Source: Archangium violaceum (lineage in GTDB: Bacteria > Myxococcota > Myxococcia > Myxococcales > Myxococcaceae). From it: DNA of 64,000 nt. Positions within the stretch are counted from its first letter, which is position 1, and each line of letters starts with the position of its first letter. The position numbers and the translations under genes are program-made. The notes beneath the pieces were generated by a model that worked only from the letters and a program-made list of their open reading frames with translations, made no database searches and was not told the DNA's origin. The stretch is from assembly GCF_016887565.1 (NCBI RefSeq), contig NZ_CP069396.1, forward strand, positions 1,267,001-1,331,000, read 5' to 3'. Of this stretch, positions 27,545 through 36,109 are shown one piece after another.

Positions 27545-28237
27545 ATGCCTCCTCGCGCACCCCTCGTCCACATCCACGACCATGCCCTGCCCGACGCGGA
27601 CTTCGCCCGCCTGTGGCGCAAGGTCCGCGCCCTGGGCACCGAGCGTCTGCGCCAGACCTACCAGACGACGTTCTGGTTCGACCTCGGCCAGCCCTCCAAC
27701 ATCGTGGAGCAGGTGATTCTGGAACTGCGCCCGCGTGTGCCCCCGCGCCGAGGCCTCGCCGGCGTCGAGTGGTGGTTCTCCCGCATGCGCACCACGGACG
27801 TGCAGGTGGACTTCCACCAGGACCGCGACGAGAAGCTCGCCCTGCGCGGCGGCCCGCTCGTGCACCCACGCTTCACCTCCCTGCTGTTCATGAACAGCGT
27901 CCGCGGTGGGGCGCTCGCGGTGACGAAGGCCCTGCCCTGCGAGGACAACCCCTCACTGGCTCCCGACACCAGCGACTTCGACCTCGCGATGCCCAGGCCC
28001 AACCGCTTCGTCTACTTCCGGGGCGATCTCACCCACGGCGTGCTCGACGCGGACAACCAGATTCCCAACGGGAAGCTGCCGGGCAGCTCGCGGTTGCGCG
28101 TCACCCTGGTGATGAACTGGTGGGCCCAGCGCCCCACGGACATCCCCACCTTCGCCGAGTCCAAGGTGTACCGCTCCCTCGCGCTCGCGCCGCGCGCCCC
28201 TGGTGCGCGGCCTACTTCCGCGGGTCGGAGGCGATGA
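27545..28237 (+). CDS. 2-oxoglutarate/Fe(II) oxygenase-like protein
   Basis: A 230-residue soluble protein. It contains a double-stranded beta-helix pattern with a possible HxD...H iron triad: VDFHQDRDEKL (His and Asp), then FVYFRGDLTHGVL (distal His), then an Arg in SRLRVTLVMNWW that could bind 2-oxoglutarate. A C-terminal Arg/Pro-rich tail overlaps the convergent gene end by 26 bases. ATG 27545 is used because the domain begins shortly after. The substrate is unknown and the family call is moderate. Confidence 0.65.
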   Translation: MPPRAPLVHIHDHALPDADFARLWRKVRALGTERLRQTYQTTFWFDLGQPSNIVEQVILELRPRVPPRRGLAGVEWWFSRMRTTDVQVDFHQDRDEKLALRGGPLVHPRFTSLLFMNSVRGGALAVTKALPCEDNPSLAPDTSDFDLAMPRPNRFVYFRGDLTHGVLDADNQIPNGKLPGSSRLRVTLVMNWWAQRPTDIPTFAESKVYRSLALAPRAPGARPTSAGRRR

Positions 28238-29003
28238 AGAAGACCGAGGCCGCGCCCACCACCAGTGCCGCGCCTCCCGCGTACACCCAGGGGCTCTCGT
28301 ACCAGGGCTTCTGCTCGATGACGGCGAGCTGCAACGGCGCCAACGGGTTGGCCGCCCGCGCCACCGTGTTGCCCTGGGCGTCGAGCGCCTCGACGAAGTA
28401 CCACGCGGTGAACGAGGCCTCGCGGCTGGGGGAGGGCAGCTCGCCCTCGCACGTGCCCTCCTGGCACTCCATGGGCGCGGCGCGGTAGGGGCCCCCAGGA
28501 ACCAGGGCGTGGCGCAGCATCACCTGGCTCGCCCTGCCCTGCGGGTCCCTCAAGGTGGCTCGCACCTGCTTCGGGCGGCTCGCGTCCTCGCGCGGCAGCA
28601 GCTCCAGCCGGGGCCGGGCGGCCAACATCGCGCGCACCCGCTCCACCAGATCCTTGTGCTTCTGCGGGGCGTCGGCGGGAGGCCGCACCCAGGCGTCCAG
28701 CTCCAGTGCCTCGCTGGTGCGCTGCTCGGCGTTCACCGTGTCGTCCAGCAGCAGGTGGATGAAGCCCAGCTCCAGCAGGGCCTGGGCGCGCTCGGCCGTG
28801 GGGCGGTTCGGCTGGCCGAGGTAGCGCTGGTACTCGACGACGGCCTCCTCGTAGCGCAGGGCGCTGGCGAGCGCTCGCGCCTGGGCGAGGTCCGCCTGGG
28901 CCTCTCCGGGCGCGGGGGCCTGGGCGAGCACGAGGGAAGACGCGGCGCGCGAGGGCACGCCGGGAGCGGCGGTGGCGAGGGCGAGAATCGTGAGCGAGAG
29001 CAC
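28212..29003 (-). CDS. Exported TPR-like protein with C-terminal membrane helix
   Basis: A 263-residue protein. A signal-like N-terminus (MLSLTILALATAAPGVPSRA) is followed by a short helical TPR region (residues about 35-100: LAQARALASALRYEEAVVEY and ALLELGFIHLLLDDTVNAEQ). A beta-rich middle with two Cys in a possible disulphide (MECQEGTCEGEL) comes next. A membrane helix near the C-terminus (WVYAGGAALVVGAASVFFIA) ends in a short basic tail. The layout is common in myxobacterial envelope proteins of unknown role. It runs towards the 2OG oxygenase gene, overlapping its 3' end. Confidence 0.75.
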   Translation of the reverse strand: MLSLTILALATAAPGVPSRAASSLVLAQAPAPGEAQADLAQARALASALRYEEAVVEYQRYLGQPNRPTAERAQALLELGFIHLLLDDTVNAEQRTSEALELDAWVRPPADAPQKHKDLVERVRAMLAARPRLELLPREDASRPKQVRATLRDPQGRASQVMLRHALVPGGPYRAAPMECQEGTCEGELPSPSREASFTAWYFVEALDAQGNTVARAANPLAPLQLAVIEQKPWYESPWVYAGGAALVVGAASVFFIASDPRK

Positions 29004-29106
29004 CGCCCCCGAGCCTACCCGGGCTCCCGGGACTTGTCAGACCGGTGCGCTAGGAATCTCCCCGCGGGCCGGTCGTCGGGGGGGCCCGAACCGCGTGTCG
29101 TCGAGG

Positions 29107-29141
29107 GGAGCCGGGTCCGGGCGGGTCTCGGGCCCGGCTCC
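29107..29141 (-). terminator. Hairpin terminator
   Basis: GGAGCCGGG and CCCGGCTCC form a nine-base-pair stem, beginning about eleven bases beyond the stop of the minus-strand lipoprotein gene that ends at 29153. Confidence 0.5.
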
Positions 29142-29152
29142 TCCACTTCGCC

Positions 29153-29728
29153 TCAGAGGCCGCCGGGGCCCAGCGCGCCTTCCAGCCCCTGGAAGGGTTT
29201 GGTGACGACGGCGTGCAGGACGACGTCCCGCAGCTCGATGTTCAGCGGCAGCGCCTCGCCGATGGTCGCGCGCGTCACCGTGTTGCTGACGATGACCCAG
29301 ATGCGCTTCTGGCCGATGGCCTTCACCAGCCCCGGCGTGTCGATGACCACCGGCGTGCTCGTGTTGGGCGCGAAGTTGCGCGGGGCCAGCAGCACCTCGG
29401 CGGTGGCGTAGTACGGGGGCAGGTTCTGGTCGGTGTAGGTGATGGGCTCGTCCGGCGTGGCGGTGCCGGTGAAGGACAGCCGCGCGGACGTCTCCAGCGT
29501 GAACGCCTTCGAGGGGTTGTGCACCGTGAGCGTGGCGGTGATCTCCTTCACGGTGACGTCCAGCCCCTGCGTCTCGAGGGGCAGGTCGATGGCCACCTCG
29601 GCGTAGACGGGTTTGAGCACCGAGGTGATGGGGATGGTCTGCGACATGGGCTCCGTCTCCACGGCGACCTCGGCGGAGCACGCGGAGAGCAGGAGCGGGC
29701 AGAGCAGGGCGAGGAGCTGGCGTCTCAT
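29153..29728 (-). CDS. Lipoprotein, LEA/beta-sandwich-like
   Basis: A 191-residue lipoprotein with signal MRRQLLALLCPLLLSAC and lipobox LSAC. The mature part is beta-rich (VYAEVAIDLPL, VKEITATLTVHNPSKAFTLE, RATIGEALPLNIELRDVVLH), as in late-embryogenesis-like lipoproteins, but no firm family was recognised. Its ATG overlaps the stop of the outer-membrane gene upstream (ATGA at 29725-29728), so the pair is translationally coupled and probably acts together at the outer membrane. Confidence 0.75.
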   Translation of the reverse strand: MRRQLLALLCPLLLSACSAEVAVETEPMSQTIPITSVLKPVYAEVAIDLPLETQGLDVTVKEITATLTVHNPSKAFTLETSARLSFTGTATPDEPITYTDQNLPPYYATAEVLLAPRNFAPNTSTPVVIDTPGLVKAIGQKRIWVIVSNTVTRATIGEALPLNIELRDVVLHAVVTKPFQGLEGALGPGGL

Positions 29729-30453
29729 CGGAAGGTCCAGGACAGGTCGAAGGCGGGGACGACGGGGATGCGGCCGTCGTTGTAGGGGAGCATGGGCTCG
29801 GTCAGGTCCACGTAGGCGGCTCCGAGCGAGAGGCCGAGGTTCTCTCCGGCGTAGCGGATGCCGGCCGCGCCGCGCAGGGGCAGGCCCTCGCGCAGCACGG
29901 TGCCGAACTCCCCCACGATGGACCAGTTGCCGGCGACGTTGACCACCACCGCGCCCGTCACCGAGGTGGAGGCGGTCTGGTAGCGGGAGTGACGCGCCTC
30001 GGCCTGCACCAGCACCCGGCCGAGCGACACGCCGTACAGCGCGTAGAAGCTGGGCCCGCTGAAGCTGGCGTCGTAGCGCTTCACCGCGGGCTCCTGGGAG
30101 GTGACGACGTCGGAGAGGAGCGAGGCGCCCATGAACTTCGCGTAGCGCGCGCCGACGACGAAGCGGTGGGGCCCCGCTTCCAGCCCCCAGCGCAGGCCCA
30201 GGTTGGGCGTGAGCGCCAGGTCCGCCAGGACGGAGGTGTCCAGCGCGAAGCCCAGGGCCAGCGGCAGTGCCGAGCGCTGCAGGCCGATGACGGGGTACTT
30301 GATGGCGGCGGCCTCGTCGGTGGTGAGCAGCCGCGCGTTGCCGGCGCGAGCCTCCGCCGGCTGGAGGAGGGCGACGAGCGCCCAGAGGACGAGCCCGGCC
30401 GCGACGGGACGGCACAGGCGGGGGGATGTGTGTCGAGGTTTCAACCCACTCAC
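29725..30453 (-). CDS. Outer-membrane beta-barrel-like protein
   Basis: A 242-residue exported protein with signal VAAGLVLWALVALLQPAEARA. The mature part alternates in the way of membrane beta-strands (LALGFALDTSVLADLALTPN, GLRWGLEAGPHRFVVGARYA, GAAGIRYAGENLGLSLGAAY) and ends in an aromatic strand FDLSWTFR near the C-terminus, as in outer-membrane barrels. It is likely the partner of the lipoprotein gene overlapping its end. No specific function can be given. Confidence 0.75.
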   Translation of the reverse strand: MSGLKPRHTSPRLCRPVAAGLVLWALVALLQPAEARAGNARLLTTDEAAAIKYPVIGLQRSALPLALGFALDTSVLADLALTPNLGLRWGLEAGPHRFVVGARYAKFMGASLLSDVVTSQEPAVKRYDASFSGPSFYALYGVSLGRVLVQAEARHSRYQTASTSVTGAVVVNVAGNWSIVGEFGTVLREGLPLRGAAGIRYAGENLGLSLGAAYVDLTEPMLPYNDGRIPVVPAFDLSWTFR

Positions 30454-30618
30454 TCCTTGAGAGGACGGGGAGGGCTCCGATGTACCGCGCCCGGGCCCGC
30501 TTTGTCATACGCACTCCCGGTGTAGGCCCGTGCATGAGGGCGCTTCCCCGCCGGGGAGGCAGCCACTCCCGCCGCACGTTCACCTTGCGAAGTACCCCGG
30601 CCGGGCATATTCGGTGAA

Positions 30619-30638
30619 TTGTATGGGCTCCCATACAA
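30619..30638. promoter_or_regulatory. Palindromic operator candidate over the marR start codon
   Basis: TTGTATGGG-CT-CCCATACAA is a perfect inverted repeat with nine-base arms. It includes the ATG of the MarR gene at 30623. MarR dimers bind palindromes of this size, so autoregulation of the marR-clc-DUF2156 operon is likely. Binding here would also mask the translation start region. Confidence 0.6.
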
Positions 30639-31144
30639 ATCGCGAGGACGTCCAGACGGTGATGGACGCCATCCGGCGCATCGTGCGTCTGCTGCGCGTG
30701 TCGGCTCGCGCCTCCGAGGGGCTCGTCGGCATCAGCGGCGCCCAGCTCTTCGTGCTCCAACAACTCGCCGAGGCGGGCACGTGCTCCATCAACGAGCTGG
30801 CCGAGCGCACCTTCACGCACCAGAGCTCGGTCTCGGTGGTGGTGAGCCGGCTCATCGAGCGGGGACTGGTGTCCCGGAAGCCCTCGGAGGTGGACGGGAG
30901 GCGGGTGGATATCTCCCTGACGCCCGAGGGCCGGGAGCTGATGCGCAGCGCTCCGCCGATGGCCCAGGCCCGGCTCATCTCCGGGTTGCGGAAGCTGGAG
31001 CCCACGAAGCGCGCCGCGCTCGCCGAGGGACTCGCCACGCTGGTGCGCGAGCTCGGCCTGGACGCGGAGGCCGCTCCACTCTTTTTCGAGGACGAGGCGC
31101 CCCCGCGGCGCCGTCAGGGGAAACGACACCATGAAGAAACCTGA
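30623..31144 (+). CDS. MarR family transcriptional regulator
   Basis: A 173-residue MarR protein. The winged helix-turn-helix is clear: GISGAQLFVLQQLAEAGTCS, INELAERTFTHQSSVSVVVS and the wing RKPSEVDGRRVDISLTPEG. It begins the operon that continues with a ClC channel, overlapping its start by 14 bases. ATG 30623 lies inside a perfect palindrome and has no strong ribosome site; ATG 30662 is an alternative start downstream of the palindrome. It probably controls its own operon, with an unknown ligand. Confidence 0.9.
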   Translation: MGSHTNREDVQTVMDAIRRIVRLLRVSARASEGLVGISGAQLFVLQQLAEAGTCSINELAERTFTHQSSVSVVVSRLIERGLVSRKPSEVDGRRVDISLTPEGRELMRSAPPMAQARLISGLRKLEPTKRAALAEGLATLVRELGLDAEAAPLFFEDEAPPRRRQGKRHHEET

Positions 31145-33023
31145 GCTCACCTCGGTCTCCGAGGGCACTGGCGACCGCGAGTCCCTGCCGGTCGCGCCCT
31201 CCATGGGGCCCACGCTGGAGAACGAGCCGCGTGCACCCCTGGCCACGGGGCCGATGGATGGACGCGTGGTGGTCATCAGCGGCCTGTGCATCCTCATCGC
31301 CATCGCCGCGGGGCTGGTGGCCCAGTTGCTCGGAGCGCTCATCGCGCTCATCACCAACCTGGCCTTCTACGGCCGGCTCTCCCTCCAGGAGGTGTCCCCG
31401 GCGGACCACACGCTGGGGCTCTGGGTACTCGTCATCCCCGTGCTCGGCGCGCTCGTGGTGGGGGTGATGGCGCGTTACGGCTCCAAGGCCATCCGCGGCC
31501 ACGGCATCCCCGAGGCCATGGAGCAGGTGCTGCTCAACCGCAGCCGGATTCCGCCGCGGGTGACGTTCCTCAAGCCGCTGTCGTCGGCGGTGGCCATCGG
31601 CACGGGCGGGCCGTTCGGCGCAGAGGGCCCCATCATCGCCACCGGCGGCGCGATGGGCTCGTTCCTGGGCCAGGTGCTGAAGGTGACGGCGGACGAGCGC
31701 AAGGTGCTGCTGGCGGCGGGCGCCGGGGCGGGCATGGCGGCCACCTTCGGCGCGCCCGTGTCGGCGGTGCTGCTCGCCATCGAGCTGCTGCTCTTCGAGT
31801 TCCGCCCGCGCTCGGTCATCCCGGTGGCGCTGGCCACCTCCACGGCCACGGCGGTGCGCATGGCCTTCGTCGGAGGGGCGCCGGCCTTCGACATGCCGGA
31901 CGTGGCGGCGCCGGGTGGAGGCGCGTTGGCCTTCTACATCGGCATGGGCGCGCTCATCGGCGTGGCCTCCGTCATCGCCACGCGGGCCGTGTACCGCATC
32001 GAGGACGCCTTCGAGAAGCTGCCCATCCATTGGATGTGGTGGCCGGCGCTCGGCGCCATCGCCGTGGGCGTGGTGGGGTATTTCGAGCCGCGCACGCTGG
32101 GCGTGGGCTACTCCAACATCGAGGCCATCATCTCCGGCCGGCTCGTGGGCACGGCGGCGCTCGTCTTCTGCCTGCTGAAGTTCACCTCCTGGTCCATCGC
32201 GCTGGGCAGCGGCACGTCGGGCGGTACGCTGGCGCCGCTGTTCACCATCGGAGGCGGGCTGGGCTCGGCGCTGGGCGCGCTGGCGGTGTGGCTGGTGCCG
32301 GGGCTGGGCGTGGACGTGCGCATCGCGGCGCTGGTGGGCATGGCGGCCATCTTCGCCGGGGCCTCGCGCGCGCTGCTGACCTCGGTGGTGTTCGCCTTCG
32401 AGACGACGCGTCAGCCCCTGGGCCTGCTGCCCCTGCTGGGCGGCTGCGCGGCGGCCTACCTGGTCTCGTCGCTGCTCATGCGCCACTCCATCATGACGGA
32501 GAAGCTGGCCCGGCGCGGGGCACGGGTGCCCTTCGAGTACTCGGCGGACGTGCTGGCCAACACGCTGGTGAGCGCGCACGGGCTGCGGCCGGTGGTGACG
32601 CTCACGGCGGATGACACCGTGGCCTCGGCGCGGGCGTGGCTCGCCACGGGAGGCGAGGGTACCCGGCACCAGGGCTTCCCGGTGGTGGATGGCACGGGGC
32701 GGCTGGTGGGCGTCATCACCCGGCGCGAGCTGTTGGAGGGCGAGCCGGTGGCGGGGCGGCGCGTGCGGGAGCTCATCCGCAAGCCCCCAGCGGTCGTCTT
32801 CGAGGACAGCACGCTGCGCGAGGCGGCGGACCACATGGTGCGCGAGGACGTGGGGCGGTTGCCGGTGGTGACGCGGCGGGAGCCGTGGAAGGTGGTGGGC
32901 ATCCTCACGCGGAGCGATCTGCTGGCCGCGCACCGGCGGCGGCTGGAGGAGGCGCACCAGGCCGAGCAGGGCATCGGAGGTGGCCGTCCGCCCTCGAGGC
33001 CCCAGTCCCCCCTGCCGGTATGA
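31131..33023 (+). CDS. ClC family chloride channel/antiporter with CBS domains
   Basis: A 630-residue integral membrane protein. The ClC signature segments are present: RGHGIPEAM, GTGGPFGAEGPIIATGGAMG with the gating glutamate Glu165, and GSGTSGGTLAPLFTIGGGLG. The C-terminal 130 residues hold a CBS pair (RPVVTLTADDTVASARAWLA and PPAVVFEDSTLREAADHMVR), which usually senses adenine nucleotides. AGGGGAAA lies before the start. It overlaps marR (14 bases) upstream and the DUF2156 gene (ATGA) downstream. It moves chloride, or chloride against protons; the gating Glu allows exchange. Confidence 0.96.
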   Translation: MKKPELTSVSEGTGDRESLPVAPSMGPTLENEPRAPLATGPMDGRVVVISGLCILIAIAAGLVAQLLGALIALITNLAFYGRLSLQEVSPADHTLGLWVLVIPVLGALVVGVMARYGSKAIRGHGIPEAMEQVLLNRSRIPPRVTFLKPLSSAVAIGTGGPFGAEGPIIATGGAMGSFLGQVLKVTADERKVLLAAGAGAGMAATFGAPVSAVLLAIELLLFEFRPRSVIPVALATSTATAVRMAFVGGAPAFDMPDVAAPGGGALAFYIGMGALIGVASVIATRAVYRIEDAFEKLPIHWMWWPALGAIAVGVVGYFEPRTLGVGYSNIEAIISGRLVGTAALVFCLLKFTSWSIALGSGTSGGTLAPLFTIGGGLGSALGALAVWLVPGLGVDVRIAALVGMAAIFAGASRALLTSVVFAFETTRQPLGLLPLLGGCAAAYLVSSLLMRHSIMTEKLARRGARVPFEYSADVLANTLVSAHGLRPVVTLTADDTVASARAWLATGGEGTRHQGFPVVDGTGRLVGVITRRELLEGEPVAGRRVRELIRKPPAVVFEDSTLREAADHMVREDVGRLPVVTRREPWKVVGILTRSDLLAAHRRRLEEAHQAEQGIGGGRPPSRPQSPLPV

Positions 33024-34390
33024 GTGGCATCCCCCATGACGCGCACCCGCGGGTGCTGGCGCTGCTGCGGCGATACGGCTGGAACGCGACGTCCTTCCAG
33101 GTGCTGGAGCCAGGGTACTCGTACTGGTTCGACGGCGAGGACGCGTGCGTGGCGTACGTGGACACGGGCGGGGCCTGGGTGGTGGCCGGTGCTCCCATCG
33201 CCCCCGAGGAGCGCCTCGCCGAGGTGGCGGAGCGCTTCGAGGCGCACGCGGCCGCGTCGGGCCGGCGCCTGTGCTTCTTCGCCACCGAGCAGCGCATGCT
33301 GGAGGCCGCCGCGCTGAGGGGACTGTCCATCGGCGAGCAGCCCGTGTGGGACCCGAGGCGGTGGGAGGAGGGCGTGCGCGAGAGCCGGAGCCTGCGCGAG
33401 CAGCTGCGCCGCGCGCGGGCCAAGGGCGTGAGGATTCGCGAGGTGACTCCCGCCGAGCTGAAGGACCCCGGCCACCCGATGCGGGCGGGGGTGGACCGGC
33501 TGATGGAGCGCTGGCTGCGCTCCCGCCGCATGGCGCCGATGGGCTTCCTGGTGCAGCTCTCCCCGTACGCCTGGGCCGAGGAGCGCCGCTCCTTCGTGGC
33601 GGAGCGGGACGGGGAGGTGGTGGCCTTCCTGTCGGCGGTGCCGGTGTACGCGCGCAACGGCTGGTTCGTGCAGCACCTGATGCGGGACAGGAAGGCGCCC
33701 AACGGCACCGCGGAGCTGCTGGTGGACGCGGTGATGCGCGCGGCGGCGGAGGAGGGCCGGAGCTATCTGACGCTGGGGCTCGCTCCCCTGGCGGGCGCGG
33801 TGGCCGGCTGGCTGCGCGCGGCCCGGGTGGTCGGCACGCCCCTCTATGACTTCGAGGGCCTCCGGTCCTTCAAGGCCCGGCTGCGCCCGCACGCGTGGGA
33901 CCGCATCCACCTGGCCTGGCCCGCGCGGCGCTCCACGCCCTGGCCCTGGCCGTTGTACGACGCCCTCACCGCCTTCGCCCGGGGCAGCCTCGCGCGCTTC
34001 GGCGTGGCCACGCTCCTGCTCCGGCCCCTGCTGCTCGTCTGGCTGCTCGCCGTGCTGCTGGTGCCCTGGACGGTGCTGCTCGCGCTGCCGGCCAACGCGC
34101 CCCGCTTCCCCTCACCACTCGTGCAGTGGGGCTGGGTGCTCTTCGACGTGGGGCTGACGGTGGCGCTCTTCTCGCTCGTCCGCCACTGGCGCAAGTGGCT
34201 CGCCACGCTGCTGGCCTCGGTCATCACCGGGGATGCGTGCCTCACGCTCCTCGAGGCACTCCTCTACAACGCCCCTCGCGCACGAGGGCCCGGCGACTGG
34301 CTCGTCATGTTCGTGGCGGTGCTCGCTCCGGCCACGGCGGCGGTGCTGCTCTTCTGGGCGCGCCGCCACCCGACACTCGAGCACGTCTGA
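33020..34390 (+). CDS. DUF2156 (MprF-like transferase) protein with C-terminal membrane domain
   Basis: A 456-residue protein. Residues 1-300 are the DUF2156 double-GNAT fold of phosphatidylglycerol lysyl/alanyl transferases (LRRYGWNATSFQVLEPGYSY near the start; PMGFLVQLSPYAWAEERRSF; NGTAELLVDAVMRAAAEEGR; YLTLGLAPL). Residues about 325-450 hold four hydrophobic helices. In MprF the membrane part lies before the transferase; here it follows it, and the flippase is absent. The enzyme family transfers amino acids from aminoacyl-tRNA to membrane lipids. Its start overlaps the ClC stop (ATGA), so co-translation is likely. The exact substrate is unknown. Confidence 0.85.
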   Translation: MSGIPHDAHPRVLALLRRYGWNATSFQVLEPGYSYWFDGEDACVAYVDTGGAWVVAGAPIAPEERLAEVAERFEAHAAASGRRLCFFATEQRMLEAAALRGLSIGEQPVWDPRRWEEGVRESRSLREQLRRARAKGVRIREVTPAELKDPGHPMRAGVDRLMERWLRSRRMAPMGFLVQLSPYAWAEERRSFVAERDGEVVAFLSAVPVYARNGWFVQHLMRDRKAPNGTAELLVDAVMRAAAEEGRSYLTLGLAPLAGAVAGWLRAARVVGTPLYDFEGLRSFKARLRPHAWDRIHLAWPARRSTPWPWPLYDALTAFARGSLARFGVATLLLRPLLLVWLLAVLLVPWTVLLALPANAPRFPSPLVQWGWVLFDVGLTVALFSLVRHWRKWLATLLASVITGDACLTLLEALLYNAPRARGPGDWLVMFVAVLAPATAAVLLFWARRHPTLEHV

Positions 34391-34394
34391 GCCT

Positions 34395-34631
34395 TCATCT
34401 GTTCGGAAGGGATTCGTCCTCGGGCGGCACGGGCGTGGGCGCGGGCGCGAGGTACACGTCCCGGCCCTGCACGCGCGCCACTCCGTGGTAGCGCACCATG
34501 TAGTCCCGTCGGGCGGGCCATCCCTGCTCCAGCTCGAAGTGGGTCTCCCCCACGTTCGCCACCGTGCCGAGCTTCCGGCCTTCCAGGTCCCTGACCGTCA
34601 TGCCTTCCTGGATGTCATCCGGGCTGATCAT
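34395..34631 (-). CDS. Small PRC-barrel/DUF2171-like protein
   Basis: A 78-residue soluble protein (MISPDDIQEGMTVRDLEGRK, LGTVANVGETHFELEQG) with the beta-rich pattern of PRC-barrel or DUF2171 proteins. A Pro/Glu-rich tail follows. It is convergent with the DUF2156 gene (gap of four bases). A similar small protein lies at 45506-45814. The function is unknown. The following gap (34632-34873, 242 bases) contains no recognised gene; a short GC-rich dyad near 34753 may be a terminator. Confidence 0.75.
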   Translation of the reverse strand: MISPDDIQEGMTVRDLEGRKLGTVANVGETHFELEQGWPARRDYMVRYHGVARVQGRDVYLAPAPTPVPPEDESLPNR

Positions 34632-34873
34632 CGCCGTCCCTCAATCATGGTCGTCCCTCACGGATTCGTTCCCCCTCGTCCCCTACATGTCGTGTCTCCC
34701 AGGGGAGAAAACACTCGGGGGCGCGCGCCTCGATCGGTACTCGTCCCCTCCCACGGGGAGGGAGCAGCGCCCGTCCATCTCGGCGGAGGAGGGGACGGGC
34801 GGCCAGCGGAGCCGGTCACACCCCGTGGTCTCCCCCTACCTTTCTCACCGAGGTCTCATGACGCACGGGGGTG

Positions 34874-36109
34874 ATGTCCATGGCGCAGGCGCAAGCCCAG
34901 AGGTTGGACGCGCTCAGGATTGACCGTTCGGCCCACCCCCGGCGGAGACTGGGACGCCGGTGGCTCTGGTGGGGAGCGCTCGCCGTCGTGCTCGCCCTGG
35001 TGGTGGGCGCGCTGGTGGTGGGCCGTGCCCCCAGCGTGCGCGTGGCCGAGGTCCGTGAGGCCCGCCCCGGCGAGCAGCAGACCGAGCTCTCCGCCGCTGG
35101 TTTCGTCGCCTCGCGTCGGCGCTCCGTCATCGCGCCCCAGGTGGCGGGCCGCCTCGTGGAGGTGGCGGTGGAGGAGGGCGATGCGGTGAAGAAGGGGCAG
35201 GTGCTCGCCCGCCTGGATGACCGGGACGCCCGTGTGACGGCCGCGCGGGCCCGTGCGGAGCTCCAGGCGGCCTACCAGCGGCTCCTCGCCGCGCGGGCCA
35301 CGGCGACCCGGGCGCGGAGTGACCTGGTCCGGGCCGAGCGGCTGGCGCAGGCGCAGGTCATCACCCGGGCGAGCTTGGAGGAGTCGCAGGCGCTCGCCCA
35401 GGCCTCCTCCGCCGAGGAGCTGGCCGCGAGTGCCCAGCTCACCGCGGCCCAGCGCGCGGTGGAGGCCGCGGAGCTGCAGCTGTCCCATACCGTGGTGCGG
35501 GCGCCCTTCCAGGGCACGGTGGTGCGCAAGCTGGCGGATGAGGGCGCGGTGCTCGCGCCCGCCGCGCTCGAGCAGGAGAACATCGGCGGCATCGTCGAGC
35601 TGGTGGACCTGGGGGCGCTCGAGGTGGAGGCCGAGGTCAGCGAGGAGCAACTGCCGCGCATCGAGGTGGGGCAGCCCGCGCTCATCTTCCTGGATGCGTA
35701 CCCGGACCAGGCCTTCGCCGGAGAGGTGCGCTCGGTGCGCCCGGCCATCGACCGCTCCAAGGCCACCGCCGACGTGAACGTGGCATTCGACGAGATACCT
35801 CCGGGCGCGCTGCCGGACATGGGCTCGCGGGTGGCCTTCCTGAAGGAGGAGCTGTCCCCGGAGGCGCTCACGAAGAAGGACGGGGCGCTGCGAGTGCCGG
35901 CCTCGGCGGTGGTGCCGAGCGAGGGGCAGTCCGTGGTGTGGGTTGTGCAGGACGGGCGGCTGAAGCGCCAGCCGGTGCAGGTGGTGGAGAAGGTGGGGGA
36001 CGAGGTGGCGCTGGCTCAGGGGCCGAAGCCGGGGACGCAGGTGGTGGTGTCGCCGGACGAGCGGTTGCGCACGGGGCGCAAGGTGAAGGTGCTGACGGAG
36101 GGCGGATGA
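34874..36109 (+). CDS. Periplasmic adaptor (membrane fusion) protein of a MacAB-like efflux system
   Basis: A 411-residue membrane-fusion protein. A membrane anchor lies at about 35-55 (WLWWGALAVVLALVVGALVV). The barrel-sandwich/lipoyl half motifs are AGFVASRRRSVIAPQVAGRL and VVRAPFQGTVVRKLADEGAV, flanking a coiled coil of about 100 residues. A beta-barrel and a membrane-proximal domain follow. Start codons GTG 34871, ATG 34874 and ATG 34880 are close together; 34874 is taken. It overlaps the ATPase gene by ATGA. It would link the inner-membrane transporter to an outer-membrane channel encoded elsewhere. Confidence 0.92.
   Translation: MSMAQAQAQRLDALRIDRSAHPRRRLGRRWLWWGALAVVLALVVGALVVGRAPSVRVAEVREARPGEQQTELSAAGFVASRRRSVIAPQVAGRLVEVAVEEGDAVKKGQVLARLDDRDARVTAARARAELQAAYQRLLAARATATRARSDLVRAERLAQAQVITRASLEESQALAQASSAEELAASAQLTAAQRAVEAAELQLSHTVVRAPFQGTVVRKLADEGAVLAPAALEQENIGGIVELVDLGALEVEAEVSEEQLPRIEVGQPALIFLDAYPDQAFAGEVRSVRPAIDRSKATADVNVAFDEIPPGALPDMGSRVAFLKEELSPEALTKKDGALRVPASAVVPSEGQSVVWVVQDGRLKRQPVQVVEKVGDEVALAQGPKPGTQVVVSPDERLRTGRKVKVLTEGG

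Noticed and set aside
30975-32957. A 660-codon minus-strand frame rich in His and Arg
   Set aside because: It is antisense to the ClC channel gene; its composition is the complement of a GC-biased membrane protein.
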